NCBI RefSeq assembly: GCF_019844075.1
Contig: NZ_CP081964.1
Span: 372,001-436,000, forward strand
Reading direction: 5' to 3'
DNA: 64,000 nucleotides
DNA from: Curtobacterium sp. TC1
GTDB lineage: Bacteria > Actinomycetota > Actinomycetes > Actinomycetales > Microbacteriaceae
The position numbers and the translations under genes were made by a program. The notes under the pieces were generated by a model. That model was not told the origin of the DNA, ran no database searches, and saw only the letters and a list, made by a program, of their open reading frames with translations. How positions within the stretch are numbered: position 1 is the stretch's first letter; each line of letters starts with the position of its first letter. Shown piece by piece: positions 35,147-43,061 of the stretch.

Positions 35147-35302
35147 ATGAGCTCGAGCAAGTACCTGCCGCCGTTCACGGCCGAGGAGCGCGTCGCGATC
35201 AACGGGGATCGTGCCGCACGGAGCCAGGTCGATCCGGGAACCGTGGTGACCGACACCGAGGTGACCTACGCGGACTTCCTCGCCGACGAGACCGACGAGT
35301 AG
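35147..35302 (+). CDS. Small hypothetical acidic protein, 51 aa
   Basis: Begins MSSSKYLPPFTAEERVAING and ends in acidic FLADETDE; no domain recognised. Support comes from a TACGTT -10 (35118-35123), a GAAAGGG Shine-Dalgarno and codon pattern. The stop TAG is part of an 8-bp tandem repeat (35297-35336). Similar small proteins occur downstream of ligD-type genes but I cannot name a family. Confidence 0.55.
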   Translation: MSSSKYLPPFTAEERVAINGDRAARSQVDPGTVVTDTEVTYADFLADETDE

Positions 35303-35336
35303 GCGAGTAGACGAGTCGGCGCGTCGGCGAGTGGAC
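35297..35336 (+). repeat. Five-unit 8-bp tandem repeat
   Basis: Units GAGTAGGC, GAGTAGAC, GAGTCGGC, GCGTCGGC and GAGTGGAC, in register. The first unit includes the stop codon of the 51-aa protein. The rest of 35303-35541 shows no convincing gene. Confidence 0.75.
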
Positions 35337-35485
35337 ACCGGGGCGGGGGAAGGCGACCCGTGCACCGGATCAGGAAGCGCACGGGCCGCCGTCGAGGCAC
35401 CGTGACCGACCCTTCAGGGATGGCCGGCCACGGCGCGCTGGCACCAGACGCGCGGAGGCGCACCTGGTAGGCACGTACTAAGGAC

Positions 35486-35508
35486 GTGACGAACGCCCGA
35501 TTCGTCAC
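35486..35508 (+). promoter_or_regulatory. Perfect inverted repeat before the sigma factor gene
   Basis: GTGACGAA (35486-35493), 7-nt spacer, TTCGTCAC (35501-35508). It lies about 60 bp before the coding start. It could be an operator or a leader hairpin. The sequence TACTAAGGAC just upstream may be promoter material. Confidence 0.5.
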
Positions 35509-35568
35509 ACGAGAACCCGAGATCGCGCAGAGGAGCTGCTCCTGTCCAGCGACGAAGCCCTCGCGGCG

Positions 35569-36099
35569 TTGTCCGACGCGTCGCTCGTCGAGCGCAGCGC
35601 CGACGGCGACACGGCCGCGTTCGGGGTGTTGATCCGCCGGTACGGACCCCACATGCGGGCCTACGCGGCGCGGATCCTCGGGTACGGCGACGGGGAGGCC
35701 GACGACGCCGTCCAGGAAGCCGCTCTGCAGGCCTGGCAGCGCATCGACCGGGTCGAGGACCCGGAGCGGGTGCGCAACTGGCTGTTCCGCATCGCAGCGA
35801 ACAAGGCGCTCGACCGGCTCCGCCGCCGGCACCCGCACGCGGACCTCGAAGCGATGGTCGACGCGCCGGACGAGCGGCCCGTCGACGAGGTGGTCGCCGC
35901 CCGGATGCAGGTGCGGGAACTCGCGCGTATCTTGCAGGCACTCCCGGATGCACAGCGCGCCGTCTGGGTGATGCGCGAGGTGGGCGGGGCGCCCTACGCC
36001 GAGATCGCCGAGGCGACCGGGCTGTCCGCACCGACCGTCCGCGGGTTGCTCGCCCGTGCGCGGCGACGCGTGATCGAACAGATGGAGGGGTGGCGATGA
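35569..36099 (+). CDS. RNA polymerase sigma factor, ECF type
   Basis: 176 residues from TTG 35569. Region 2 is FGVLIRRYGPHMRAYAARIL, then ADDAVQEAALQAWQRI. Region 4 is ALPDAQRAVWVMREVGG, then YAEIAEATGLSAPTVRGLLA. No ATG or GTG exists further upstream in frame. An AGGAG Shine-Dalgarno (35531-35535) is 6 nt before an in-frame CTG at 35542, so the true start may be CTG, adding 9 residues. It overlaps the next gene as ATGA, forming a three-gene coupled operon with two Asp23-like proteins. Confidence 0.85.
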   Translation: MSDASLVERSADGDTAAFGVLIRRYGPHMRAYAARILGYGDGEADDAVQEAALQAWQRIDRVEDPERVRNWLFRIAANKALDRLRRRHPHADLEAMVDAPDERPVDEVVAARMQVRELARILQALPDAQRAVWVMREVGGAPYAEIAEATGLSAPTVRGLLARARRRVIEQMEGWR

Positions 36100-36665
36100 G
36101 CGACGATGTCGACGACCGTCACGGAGCCTTCACGCTGGACGAACTCTCCGACTACCTCGACGCCGACCGGACCCCGGCCCGGGCCGACATCGAGGGTGAT
36201 CCCGATGCCGTCGCCGCCCTCGAGCGGCTGCAGGTGCTGCGACGGGCATCACGGGACCTGCTCGACACCGAGGCGTCGGCCGACGGCGACGAGCGCTGGA
36301 TCAGCTCGGTGCTCGCGTCCATCCGGACGACCGCCCACGCCGGACGGGACATCCCGGTCCCCGACGACGATCCCGCCGCGCACCTGGTCGTCACCGAGGG
36401 CGCACTGCGCGGGCTCGTCCGCACCCTCGGCGACGACGTCCCCGGCGTCGTCGTCCGTCGGACCCGCTTCAGCGGCGACGTCGGGGTCCCCGGCGGTGCC
36501 GTGGACGTCGACATCACCGTCGTGGCCACGCTCGAGGCATCCGTGTCGGACCGTGCCGAGGCGCTCCGCGCGCACGTCACCTCGGTGCTCGGTGCGCACG
36601 CACCGTTCAGGGTCCGCAGCGTGGTCGTCCGCGTCGCCGACGTCGTGGTGGGAGGGACACCGTGA
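36096..36665 (+). CDS. Asp23/Gls24-like protein with anti-sigma-like N-terminus
   Basis: 189 residues. The N-terminal ~75 form acidic helices (FTLDELSDYLDADR, LERLQVLRRASRDLLD) similar in layout to anti-sigma domains. The C-terminal ~110 are an Asp23/Gls24-type domain (VVTEGALRGLVRTLGDDVPG, then VDVDITVVATLEASV and FRVRSVVVRVADVVV). Asp23 proteins act at the envelope in stress. Being coupled to the sigma gene, it is a candidate regulator of that factor (inference). No zinc-finger HxxxCxxC is visible. Confidence 0.68.
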   Translation: MSDDVDDRHGAFTLDELSDYLDADRTPARADIEGDPDAVAALERLQVLRRASRDLLDTEASADGDERWISSVLASIRTTAHAGRDIPVPDDDPAAHLVVTEGALRGLVRTLGDDVPGVVVRRTRFSGDVGVPGGAVDVDITVVATLEASVSDRAEALRAHVTSVLGAHAPFRVRSVVVRVADVVVGGTP

Positions 36666-36991
36666 CCGCCGACGTCCGCGCCGTCTCCCGTGAACTCACC
36701 GCGGTCGTCCTCGCGGTGCCCGGAGTCCGATCGGTGCTGCCGCCCGGACCCGGACTCACCACGCTCGTCCGCGACGTCCGCTCCGTGCTCGAGATCCCGC
36801 GGGACGGAGGGGCCGTGCTCGTCCAGGACCGGCCGGACGGAGCACGTGTCCGTGTGGTCGTCACGACCGACCGGGCCGTGCCGACGATCGCGGTCCTCCG
36901 GTCGGTGCGGGACGCCGTCGTGGCGGCCGCGCAGCACTCGCTCGGTGCAGCGCCCTCCGACGTCACGGTCCGCGTCGTCGAGATCGACTGA
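36662..36991 (+). CDS. Small Asp23-like hypothetical protein
   Basis: 109 residues, beginning VSRELTAVVLAVPGVRSVLP and ending DVTVRVVEID. The alternating strand/helix pattern and the final VTVRVVEI strand resemble half of an Asp23 domain. Coupled to the previous gene by GTGA. It probably works with its neighbour as a heteromer; no catalytic motif. Confidence 0.6.
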   Translation: MTADVRAVSRELTAVVLAVPGVRSVLPPGPGLTTLVRDVRSVLEIPRDGGAVLVQDRPDGARVRVVVTTDRAVPTIAVLRSVRDAVVAAAQHSLGAAPSDVTVRVVEID

Positions 36992-36994
36992 ACG

Positions 36995-37171
36995 TCAGGG
37001 AGCCGGTGCCGGTCCGTCCGTCGGCTCGGCATCGTCGGCGACGGGCAGGTCCTCGTCGACGAGCTCGTCCTCGCCGGGTTCGGACACCTCGGCCGCAGCG
37101 GCCTTGGCCTCGTCGATGGACTCCTGCGAGCGGCGGAGGAGATCGTCGTCGTGTGCTGTCTGGTCGCTCAT
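36995..37171 (-). CDS. Small acidic hypothetical protein, 58 aa
   Basis: Read from minus-strand ATG at 37171: MSDQTAHDDDLLRRSQESID and on to a PTDGPAPAP end. Very acidic (EDELVDEDLPVADD). A TAGCCT box (complement of 37180-37185) lies 8 nt before the ATG, as for leaderless genes here. It ends 3 bp after the convergent Asp23-like gene. No family recognised. Confidence 0.6.
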   Translation of the reverse strand: MSDQTAHDDDLLRRSQESIDEAKAAAAEVSEPGEDELVDEDLPVADDAEPTDGPAPAP

Positions 37172-37182
37172 GCTCCAGCAGG

Positions 37183-38172
37183 CTACGCGGGCGTGCCTGT
37201 GTCGGCGTCACGGCGTCCGGCCGGGCGGCGGGATCCCGGCTGGGTCGCGCCGTGCGGGCCGGGGTGCGGCGGCTCGAAGTCGACCGCCGAGGTCGGCGCC
37301 GGCGACGAGGGCATCGCGGGCGCGGCCGGTGCGCCGTACGCGTCGGCCGCGTCGAGCACGGCGCGGGTCGCCGCTGCGGCAGTCCGGAGTGCGTCCCCGA
37401 TGGGCATCGCCCGGTGGCCGGGCGTCCGGACCTCGACGCCCCACGGCTCGTCGAAGCCGAGCTCCCGCACCGTCCGCACGAGCCCCGGCAGGTCCCACGC
37501 GCCCGCTCCAGGCAGGTACCGTGCCTCGCGGGCCTCCTCGGACAGGGTCATGCCGGACGGCGTGTGCAGGAGCCCGTCGCTCAGTTCGACCGCCGCGAGC
37601 GTCGTGGGCGCGACACCCTGCCGGATCGACGCCAACGTGGATCCACCGCGCAGGGCGTGCATCGCGTCGAGCAGCAGCCCACCGTTCGGGTGGCCGGCCG
37701 CTGCGACGAAACGTGCAGCCCGTTCGATCGTCGGCAGGTTCGACCACGGCTCGGGTTCGAGGACGAGTTGCGCACCGACGGTGGCGGCCTGGTCGGCGAG
37801 CACCGTCCAGTCGTCGGCCATCGTGATGGGTGAGGCTCCGGGCAACGACGTGTCGGCCCGAGCGATCACCTGCCAGGCACGGAGCGCCGCCGCCGCCTCG
37901 AGGACCACCCCGCGGTCGGCGTCGTCGTCGTCCGTCCGGCTCGTGCACGTCCACCAGCGGTCGAGCGGCCCCAGCTGGACCCACACGATGCCCGCGCCGT
38001 CGAGCACGCGGCGGAGTTCGGCGAAGCCCGTCGTCGCGCGCACCTCGTGCAGGTCGTCGAGGGACAACGAGAGTCCCGCGAACCCTGCGGCACCGACCGC
38101 GTGGACGCGCTCACGGATGGTCTCGTCGCCCGCCCACGTCCACGACGTCGCCAGCAGATCGTGTTCCATCAC
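37183..38172 (-). CDS. Sugar-phosphate isomerase/epimerase-like TIM-barrel protein
   Basis: 329 residues. AP-endonuclease-2/xylose-isomerase-like barrel: SWTWAGDETIRERV, LEPEPWSNLPTIERA (metal Glu), LLLDAMHALRGG (Asp and His), GVEVRTPGHR (final Glu region). The C-terminal ~45 residues are Pro/Ala/Arg-rich and look disordered. Substrate unknown. GGAGG precedes a GTG-ATG pair; the GTG (38172) has the better spacing. The next gene upstream encodes a fumarylacetoacetase-like enzyme. Confidence 0.75.
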   Translation of the reverse strand: MMEHDLLATSWTWAGDETIRERVHAVGAAGFAGLSLSLDDLHEVRATTGFAELRRVLDGAGIVWVQLGPLDRWWTCTSRTDDDDADRGVVLEAAAALRAWQVIARADTSLPGASPITMADDWTVLADQAATVGAQLVLEPEPWSNLPTIERAARFVAAAGHPNGGLLLDAMHALRGGSTLASIRQGVAPTTLAAVELSDGLLHTPSGMTLSEEAREARYLPGAGAWDLPGLVRTVRELGFDEPWGVEVRTPGHRAMPIGDALRTAAAATRAVLDAADAYGAPAAPAMPSSPAPTSAVDFEPPHPGPHGATQPGSRRPAGRRDADTGTPA

Positions 38173-38234
38173 GGCCGTACCTCCGTCATCCCGGAGCAGC
38201 TGCAGACGCCCGTCGCGATGGTCCTGCCCCGTGT

Positions 38235-38267
38235 GTGCGACGCCGCGATCCCCACCTGGCGTCGCAC
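38235..38267. terminator. Hairpin after the FAH-family gene
   Basis: GTGCGACGCC (38235-38244) and GGCGTCGCAC (38258-38267), perfect 10-bp stem, 13-nt loop. It lies 62 bp past the FAH stop on the minus strand. Confidence 0.6.
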
Positions 38268-38328
38268 CAGGGATACCCGTCGCGGCTGCGAGCCCTCCCA
38301 GCGGCCCGTCACACCACGGAAACGCCGG

Positions 38329-39012
38329 TCAGACGATGCGGGTGCGGACCGTGCCGACGCCGGCGATGGTGCCGACGACCTGCTGCCCGGGCTCCAGGAC
38401 CCCGACCCCCTCGGGCGTCCCCGTCATGAGCAGGTCTCCGGGAGCGAGCGCCACGGACCGGGACAGCGCCGCGATGGTCTCCGCGACGGACCAGATCTGG
38501 TCGGCCAGGTCACCGACCTGTCGTCGTTCGCCGTCGACGACGAGCTCGATGCTGCCCGCGCCGGGGTCGATGCCCTGCGCCGGGGCGATCGCGCCGATCG
38601 GTGCCGAGGCGTCGAACCCCTTCGCCGTGTCCCACGGACGACCGAGGCGCTTCGCCTCGGCCTGGAGGTCGCGTCGGGTGAGGTCGATGCCGACCGCGTA
38701 CCCCCAGACGTGGGCGAGGGCATCGGCCGCGGCGATGTCCGCGCCGCCGGTGCCGATCGCGACGACCAGTTCGACCTCGTGCTCGAGCTGCGCCGTCTGC
38801 GGCGGGTACGGGGTGTCCGCGTCGTCGACGACGACGGCGTCCGCCGGTTTGGTGAAGAAGAACGGCGGCTCGCGGTCCGGGTCGTGTCCCATCTCGCGTG
38901 CGTGCGCCGCGTAGTTCCGTCCGACGCAGAAGACGCGTCGGACGGGGAAGCGTGCGCCCGTGGTCGTGGGGACGGTCGGGAGGCTCGGGGCCGGGATCAC
39001 GAGGTCGGTCAC
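38329..39012 (-). CDS. Fumarylacetoacetate hydrolase family protein
   Basis: 227 residues. The FAH fold is seen in [15 protein letters not shown] near residue 31, [10 protein letters not shown], and the metal-binding [12 protein letters not shown] (E-x-E). Family members are hydratases, decarboxylases or acylpyruvate hydrolases in aromatic and sugar-acid catabolism. It is near the size of acylpyruvases rather than full fumarylacetoacetase. The ATG follows a normal leader. The gap 39013-39138 contains a terminator for the phosphoketolase gene. Confidence 0.85.
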   Translation of the reverse strand: MTDLVIPAPSLPTVPTTTGARFPVRRVFCVGRNYAAHAREMGHDPDREPPFFFTKPADAVVVDDADTPYPPQTAQLEHEVELVVAIGTGGADIAAADALAHVWGYAVGIDLTRRDLQAEAKRLGRPWDTAKGFDASAPIGAIAPAQGIDPGAGSIELVVDGERRQVGDLADQIWSVAETIAALSRSVALAPGDLLMTGTPEGVGVLEPGQQVVGTIAGVGTVRTRIV

Positions 39013-39061
39013 GGTCTCAGCGTGGCAGGTTCGCAGGGCATCGGTTCAGCTGAGCCTGACG

Positions 39062-39102
39062 CCACAGGACCGGCCACGCGGCGGGCGCGACCGGTCCTGT
39101 GG
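39062..39102. terminator. Hairpin downstream of phosphoketolase
   Basis: CCACAGGACCGG (39062-39073) pairs exactly with CCGGTCCTGTGG (39091-39102), followed on the plus strand by another GGGCCTCCCGG stretch. Confidence 0.65.
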
Positions 39103-39138
39103 ACGGTGATCCGGGCCTCCCGGCCTGTGCAGGAAGGA

Positions 39139-41535
39139 TCAGGCGGACGGGCCCTGCGGCCACCCCGAGAACTCCCACCCGTCGACGGACTCGTGGTCCT
39201 CGCCCTTGTCGTACGCGTAGGTGCGCGCTGCGTCCCGCGCTGCGGACAGCGTCGCGAGCAGATCGGCGTGCGCGTCGGCGTCCACCCGGGTCAGGGCGTC
39301 GTGCGCCAGCGCGAAGCGGTCCATCTCGTTCCGCATGAGCATGTCGAACGGCGACGTCGTCGTGCCCCGCTCCAGGAACCCGTGCACGTGCAGGTCGTCG
39401 TGGCCGTTGCGGCGGTAGGTCAGCTGGTGCACGAGCGACGGGTACCCGTGGAACGCGAACACCGTCGGGGTCCCGGGCAGGAAGAGCTCGTCGTACTGCT
39501 CGTCGGGGATCGGGTGCTCGTGCTTCCGCGGGTCGCCGAGGGCGAGCAGGTCGACGACGTTGACGACCCGGACGCCGACCTCGGGCGCGTGCTTCCGGAT
39601 GATGTCCGCGGCGGCGACGGCCTCGACGGTGGGGACGTCGCCGGCGCAGGCGAGGACCACGTCGACGCGGCCGACTGCCTGCTCGGTGCCGGCCCAGTCC
39701 CAGACCCCGAGGCCCGCGTCCACGTGGGCGACGGCGTCCTCGAGCGACAGGAACACGGGCTCGGGGTGCTTCCCGGCGACGATCACCTCGATGCGGTCGG
39801 TCGTCTCGAAGGCGTGCGCCGCGACGGCGAGCAGGGTGTTGGCGTCCGCCGGCAGCTTGATCCGGACCAGGTCCTGCTGCTTCGACGCGACGACGTCGAG
39901 GAACCCGGGGTCCTGGTGGGAGAACCCGTTGTGGTCCTGCCGCCAGACGTGCGACGACAGCAGGATCGACAGGTTCGACACGGGTGCACGCCAGTCGATG
40001 TCGGTCGCGGACTCGAGCCACTTGGCGTACTGCCCGACCATCGAGTCGATGATGTGGGCGAACGCCTCGTAGGTGTTCAGGAGCCCGTGCCGGCCGGAGA
40101 GGACGTAGCCCTCGAGCATGCCCTCCAACAGGTGCTCGGACAGGACCTCGGTCACGCGTCCGCGAGCCCCGAGGTGTTCGTCGCCGACCGCGCGCTGCGC
40201 CCGCCACACCCGGGAGGTGACGTCGAAGACCGCGTCGAGCTTGTTCGAGATCGTCTCGTCGGGGCCGAAGAGCCGGAACGTCGACGCGTTCTGCGTGATC
40301 AGCGCGGCGAGCCACGGTCCGAGCGTGCCGGTGGCCGAGGCGGTCGAACCGGCCGGTACCCCGTACCCGTCGAGCGCCGGACGGTCGAGGGCCGTCCGGA
40401 TGCGCCCGCCGTTGGCATGGGGCGTCGCGCTCATCCGCTCGTCGCCGGTGGGACGGATCGTCGTCATGATCCCAAGGGGGTTCCCGTCCTCGTCGAAGAG
40501 CTCCTCGGGTCGGTAGGACCGCATCCACTCCTCGAGCTGGGCCCGGTGGCCGTCGTCCTCGCGGACGTTCGACAACGGCACCTGGTGTGCGCGGAACGTC
40601 CCCTCCACCTGCTGACCGTCGACTTCCTTCGGCCCGGTCCACCCCTTCGGGGTGCGGAGGATGATCATCGGCCAGCGCGCGCGCAGGTCGGCGGCACCCG
40701 CGGGCTGCCCCGCCGCCGCGCGTGCTGCCTGGGCTCGAGCTGCTGCCTGGATGTCGTCGATGGCGGCGAGTGCGCGGTGGAGCGCACCGTCGAACAGGGC
40801 GTGCACGGCGTAGGGGTCGTCGTCGACCCGCCGCGAGTCGACCACGATCGGGTCGTAGCCGAGGCCGCGGAAGTAGGCGGTCAGGTCCTCGCCGGGGATG
40901 CGAGCCAGGACGGTCGGGTTCGCGATCTTCCACCCGTTGAGGTTGAGGATCGGCAGCACGGCACCGTCCGACACCGGATCGAGGAAGGTGTGCGCCTGCC
41001 ACGACCCCGCGAGCGGACCGGTCTCCGCCTCACCGTCACCGACGACGCACGCGACCACCAGGTCGGGGTTGTCGAGGGCGGCCCCGTACGCGTGCGCGAG
41101 GGAGTAGCCGAGCTCGCCGCCCTCGTTGATCGACCCGGGCGTCTCCGGTGCCGCGTGCGACGGGATCCCGCCGGGGAACGAGAACTGCCGGAAGAAGCGC
41201 TGCAGGTCGTCGTCGGCGTACAGCTCGCCCCAGGTGCCGTCGAGCCAGGCGTTCGCGTTCATCGCCGGCCCGCCGTGTCCCGGGCCGCAGATGTACAGGA
41301 ACTCGCGCCCGGTCTCCGCGATCAGGGCGTTGCAGTGCGCGTACACGAGGTTGAGGGCGGGGGAGGTGCCCCAGTGTCCGAGGAGCCGGGGCTTGATGTC
41401 GCCGGGCTCGATCGGCCGTGCGAGCAGCGGGTTGTCCAGCAGGTAGATCTGCCCGACCGTCAGGTAGTTGGCGGCTCGCCACCAGGCGTCGACCGCCCGG
41501 AGTCGGTCGGTCGTGGAGATGTGCGCAGGGGCCAT
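39139..41535 (-). CDS. xfp: Phosphoketolase (xylulose-5-P/fructose-6-P)
   Basis: 798 residues, full length for the family. N-terminal TPP-binding region with HWGTSPALNLVYAHCNAL, GPGHGGPAMNANAWLDGTW and the diphosphate motif GDGEAETGPL. The middle domain has SNLSILLSSHVWRQDHNG, and the C-terminus ends WPQGPSA. It splits xylulose-5-phosphate (or fructose-6-phosphate) with phosphate to acetyl phosphate plus glyceraldehyde-3-phosphate (or erythrose-4-phosphate), a carbon-saving bypass. No acetate kinase gene is adjacent. Confidence 0.96.
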   Translation of the reverse strand: MAPAHISTTDRLRAVDAWWRAANYLTVGQIYLLDNPLLARPIEPGDIKPRLLGHWGTSPALNLVYAHCNALIAETGREFLYICGPGHGGPAMNANAWLDGTWGELYADDDLQRFFRQFSFPGGIPSHAAPETPGSINEGGELGYSLAHAYGAALDNPDLVVACVVGDGEAETGPLAGSWQAHTFLDPVSDGAVLPILNLNGWKIANPTVLARIPGEDLTAYFRGLGYDPIVVDSRRVDDDPYAVHALFDGALHRALAAIDDIQAAARAQAARAAAGQPAGAADLRARWPMIILRTPKGWTGPKEVDGQQVEGTFRAHQVPLSNVREDDGHRAQLEEWMRSYRPEELFDEDGNPLGIMTTIRPTGDERMSATPHANGGRIRTALDRPALDGYGVPAGSTASATGTLGPWLAALITQNASTFRLFGPDETISNKLDAVFDVTSRVWRAQRAVGDEHLGARGRVTEVLSEHLLEGMLEGYVLSGRHGLLNTYEAFAHIIDSMVGQYAKWLESATDIDWRAPVSNLSILLSSHVWRQDHNGFSHQDPGFLDVVASKQQDLVRIKLPADANTLLAVAAHAFETTDRIEVIVAGKHPEPVFLSLEDAVAHVDAGLGVWDWAGTEQAVGRVDVVLACAGDVPTVEAVAAADIIRKHAPEVGVRVVNVVDLLALGDPRKHEHPIPDEQYDELFLPGTPTVFAFHGYPSLVHQLTYRRNGHDDLHVHGFLERGTTTSPFDMLMRNEMDRFALAHDALTRVDADAHADLLATLSAARDAARTYAYDKGEDHESVDGWEFSGWPQGPSA

Positions 41536-41696
41536 GTCCCCACGCTACGAAACCCCGGCCCCGGAAACCTCAGGAAAGACGTCCCAAACCGATCGCGAGG
41601 GTGCGCCGAATGAGTTGCACAGGGCAAAAGCCCAGGGCGCTCTCCGGTCAGACATGGCCGGCACGCAGCTTCCACACAGCAAAGGAATCGATCACC

Positions 41697-42386
41697 ATGC
41701 GCAAGAGCCTGAAGACCTCCATCACCCTCGCCACGACCGGCGCCCTCGTCCTCGGCGGTGCCGCGTTCGGCATCTCCTCCGCCCAGGCCGCCACCCCCTC
41801 GATCCACACCGTGTCGTCGTCCGAGTCGAAGATCCCCGCACCGGTCGCACCGGTCGCATCGGTCCCCGAGGTCCTGGGCGGCTCCACCGCCGTGAAGCTC
41901 GACTCCGGCTTCACCGACGCCCTCACTGCCCTGAAGCTCACCCCCGGCGTCTCGGGAGATGCGACCCTGGCTGACGGGTCGGTGTCGTTCCCGATCACCG
42001 CCGGATCGGTCACGTACTGGTCGCCGGACGGCAACTACCGCCCCTACGTGCAGGGCATGCTCAACCACGACGACTCCGGCCTCACGCTGAAGGCCGGCGA
42101 CACCACCGTCACGCTCGAGAACTTCGTCGTGAACCCGGGCTCCTCCAAGCTCTACGGTGACGTCCTGGTCAACGGCAAGGTCGCCGCGTCCAACGCGTAC
42201 CTGTTCGAGCTCTGGGGCGGTTCCCTCAAGCCCCTCCAGCTCGAGGGCGACAACGCCATCCTCACCGGCACCACCGTCCACGTCTCCGAAGACGCAGCCG
42301 GCCTGCTGAACAAGACCTTCGGCACCGACGCCGTCAAGCGCGGCCTCCTCGTCGGCACCGCCACCATCACCGCACAGATCAAGTAA
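41697..42386 (+). CDS. Secreted protein of unknown function
   Basis: 229 residues. A Sec signal peptide (TTGALVLGGAAFGISSAQA, cleavage after AQAA near residue 32) precedes a beta-rich domain with VSFPITAGSVTYWSPDGNYR and TVTLENFVVNPGSSKLYGDV, then a C-terminal GTATITAQIK strand. The layout is reminiscent of actinobacterial HtaA-like secreted domains, but the match is not convincing. ATG preceded by AAAGGA. A bidirectional terminator (42404-42439) follows. Confidence 0.7.
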   Translation: MRKSLKTSITLATTGALVLGGAAFGISSAQAATPSIHTVSSSESKIPAPVAPVASVPEVLGGSTAVKLDSGFTDALTALKLTPGVSGDATLADGSVSFPITAGSVTYWSPDGNYRPYVQGMLNHDDSGLTLKAGDTTVTLENFVVNPGSSKLYGDVLVNGKVAASNAYLFELWGGSLKPLQLEGDNAILTGTTVHVSEDAAGLLNKTFGTDAVKRGLLVGTATITAQIK

Positions 42387-42403
42387 CACCCCGCACCACC
42401 ACG

Positions 42404-42439
42404 CGAAGGGCCGCCCCGGACACCCGAGACGGCCCTTCG
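42404..42439. terminator. Bidirectional terminator
   Basis: CGAAGGGCCG (42404-42413) and CGGCCCTTCG (42430-42439), 10-bp perfect stem between the convergent ends at 42386 and 42446. Confidence 0.75.
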
Positions 42440-42445
42440 TGACGT

Positions 42446-43048
42446 TCAACGACGGCGGCGCCACCACCGGCGAGGTCGGTCGTCGGACCCGGCCGCCAGT
42501 GCCGCCGCAGCCGCTGCGGCTGCGGCGAGACGGGCCTCCCGTCGCTCCCGCCACGCGGTCACCTCGTCGTCGACGTCCCGCAGCGGCGTCACGACCGGCG
42601 GCCCACCGAGCAGCTGGCGCCGGGCTTCCTTCACCCGGGCGTTGAAGTCCACGAGGACATCGCGCACGTCGACCTCCGTGGACAGCGCGTCGAGGGCATC
42701 GTCGAGTTCCGCGTCCTCGGTGCGGAGGGCGAGTGCGGGCGGAGCGATGCCGCGGATGTCCTCGCGTTCGATCTTGGAGCGGATCCACCAGTCCGGGTCG
42801 TGCTGCCCGTCGTTCCCGGGCAGCGGCTTGCCGTGGTACGGATTGCCCTCGAAGACACCTCGGCGCTCGGCCTCCTCGATCTGTGCCCGCGCGTGCGCTG
42901 CGACGTCGGCGGCCTTCAGCAGCCGGCGTTCCTCGCGCACCTCGTCCGGATCGAGCGAACCCCGCTCGATCTCGCTGTCGACCAGCTGCTGGTAGCGGTA
43001 CCGAGCGGCCCTCCTGAGCCGGTCCATCCGCGCATCGACGTCGTTCAT
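42446..43048 (-). CDS. DUF1992 (DnaJ-homologue subfamily C member 28-like) protein
   Basis: 200 residues. The DUF1992 core (residues ~60-125) has the hallmark NPYHGKPLPGND, then DPDWWIRSKIERE, and EVDVRDVLVDFNARVKEA. It lacks a J domain. The tail is Ala-rich then Arg/Trp (RPRRWWRRRR). Function unknown; possibly RNA- or membrane-associated. It follows the GH15 gene by 13 bp on the same strand. Confidence 0.85.
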   Translation of the reverse strand: MNDVDARMDRLRRAARYRYQQLVDSEIERGSLDPDEVREERRLLKAADVAAHARAQIEEAERRGVFEGNPYHGKPLPGNDGQHDPDWWIRSKIEREDIRGIAPPALALRTEDAELDDALDALSTEVDVRDVLVDFNARVKEARRQLLGGPPVVTPLRDVDDEVTAWRERREARLAAAAAAAAALAAGSDDRPRRWWRRRR

Positions 43049-43061
43049 GACCCCTCCATGA

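Noticed and set aside
35360-35470. A 36-codon plus-strand frame (VHRIRKRTGRRRG start) in the gap before the sigma factor
   Set aside because: Basic, repetitive composition typical of chance frames; no -10 box and only a weak GGGGAAGG ahead.
38047-41613. A 1,188-codon open frame on the plus strand opposite phosphoketolase
   Set aside because: It mirrors the real minus-strand genes; its translation is Arg/Gly/Val-rich with no domain, while the minus frame is a full-length phosphoketolase. High G+C keeps antisense frames open.
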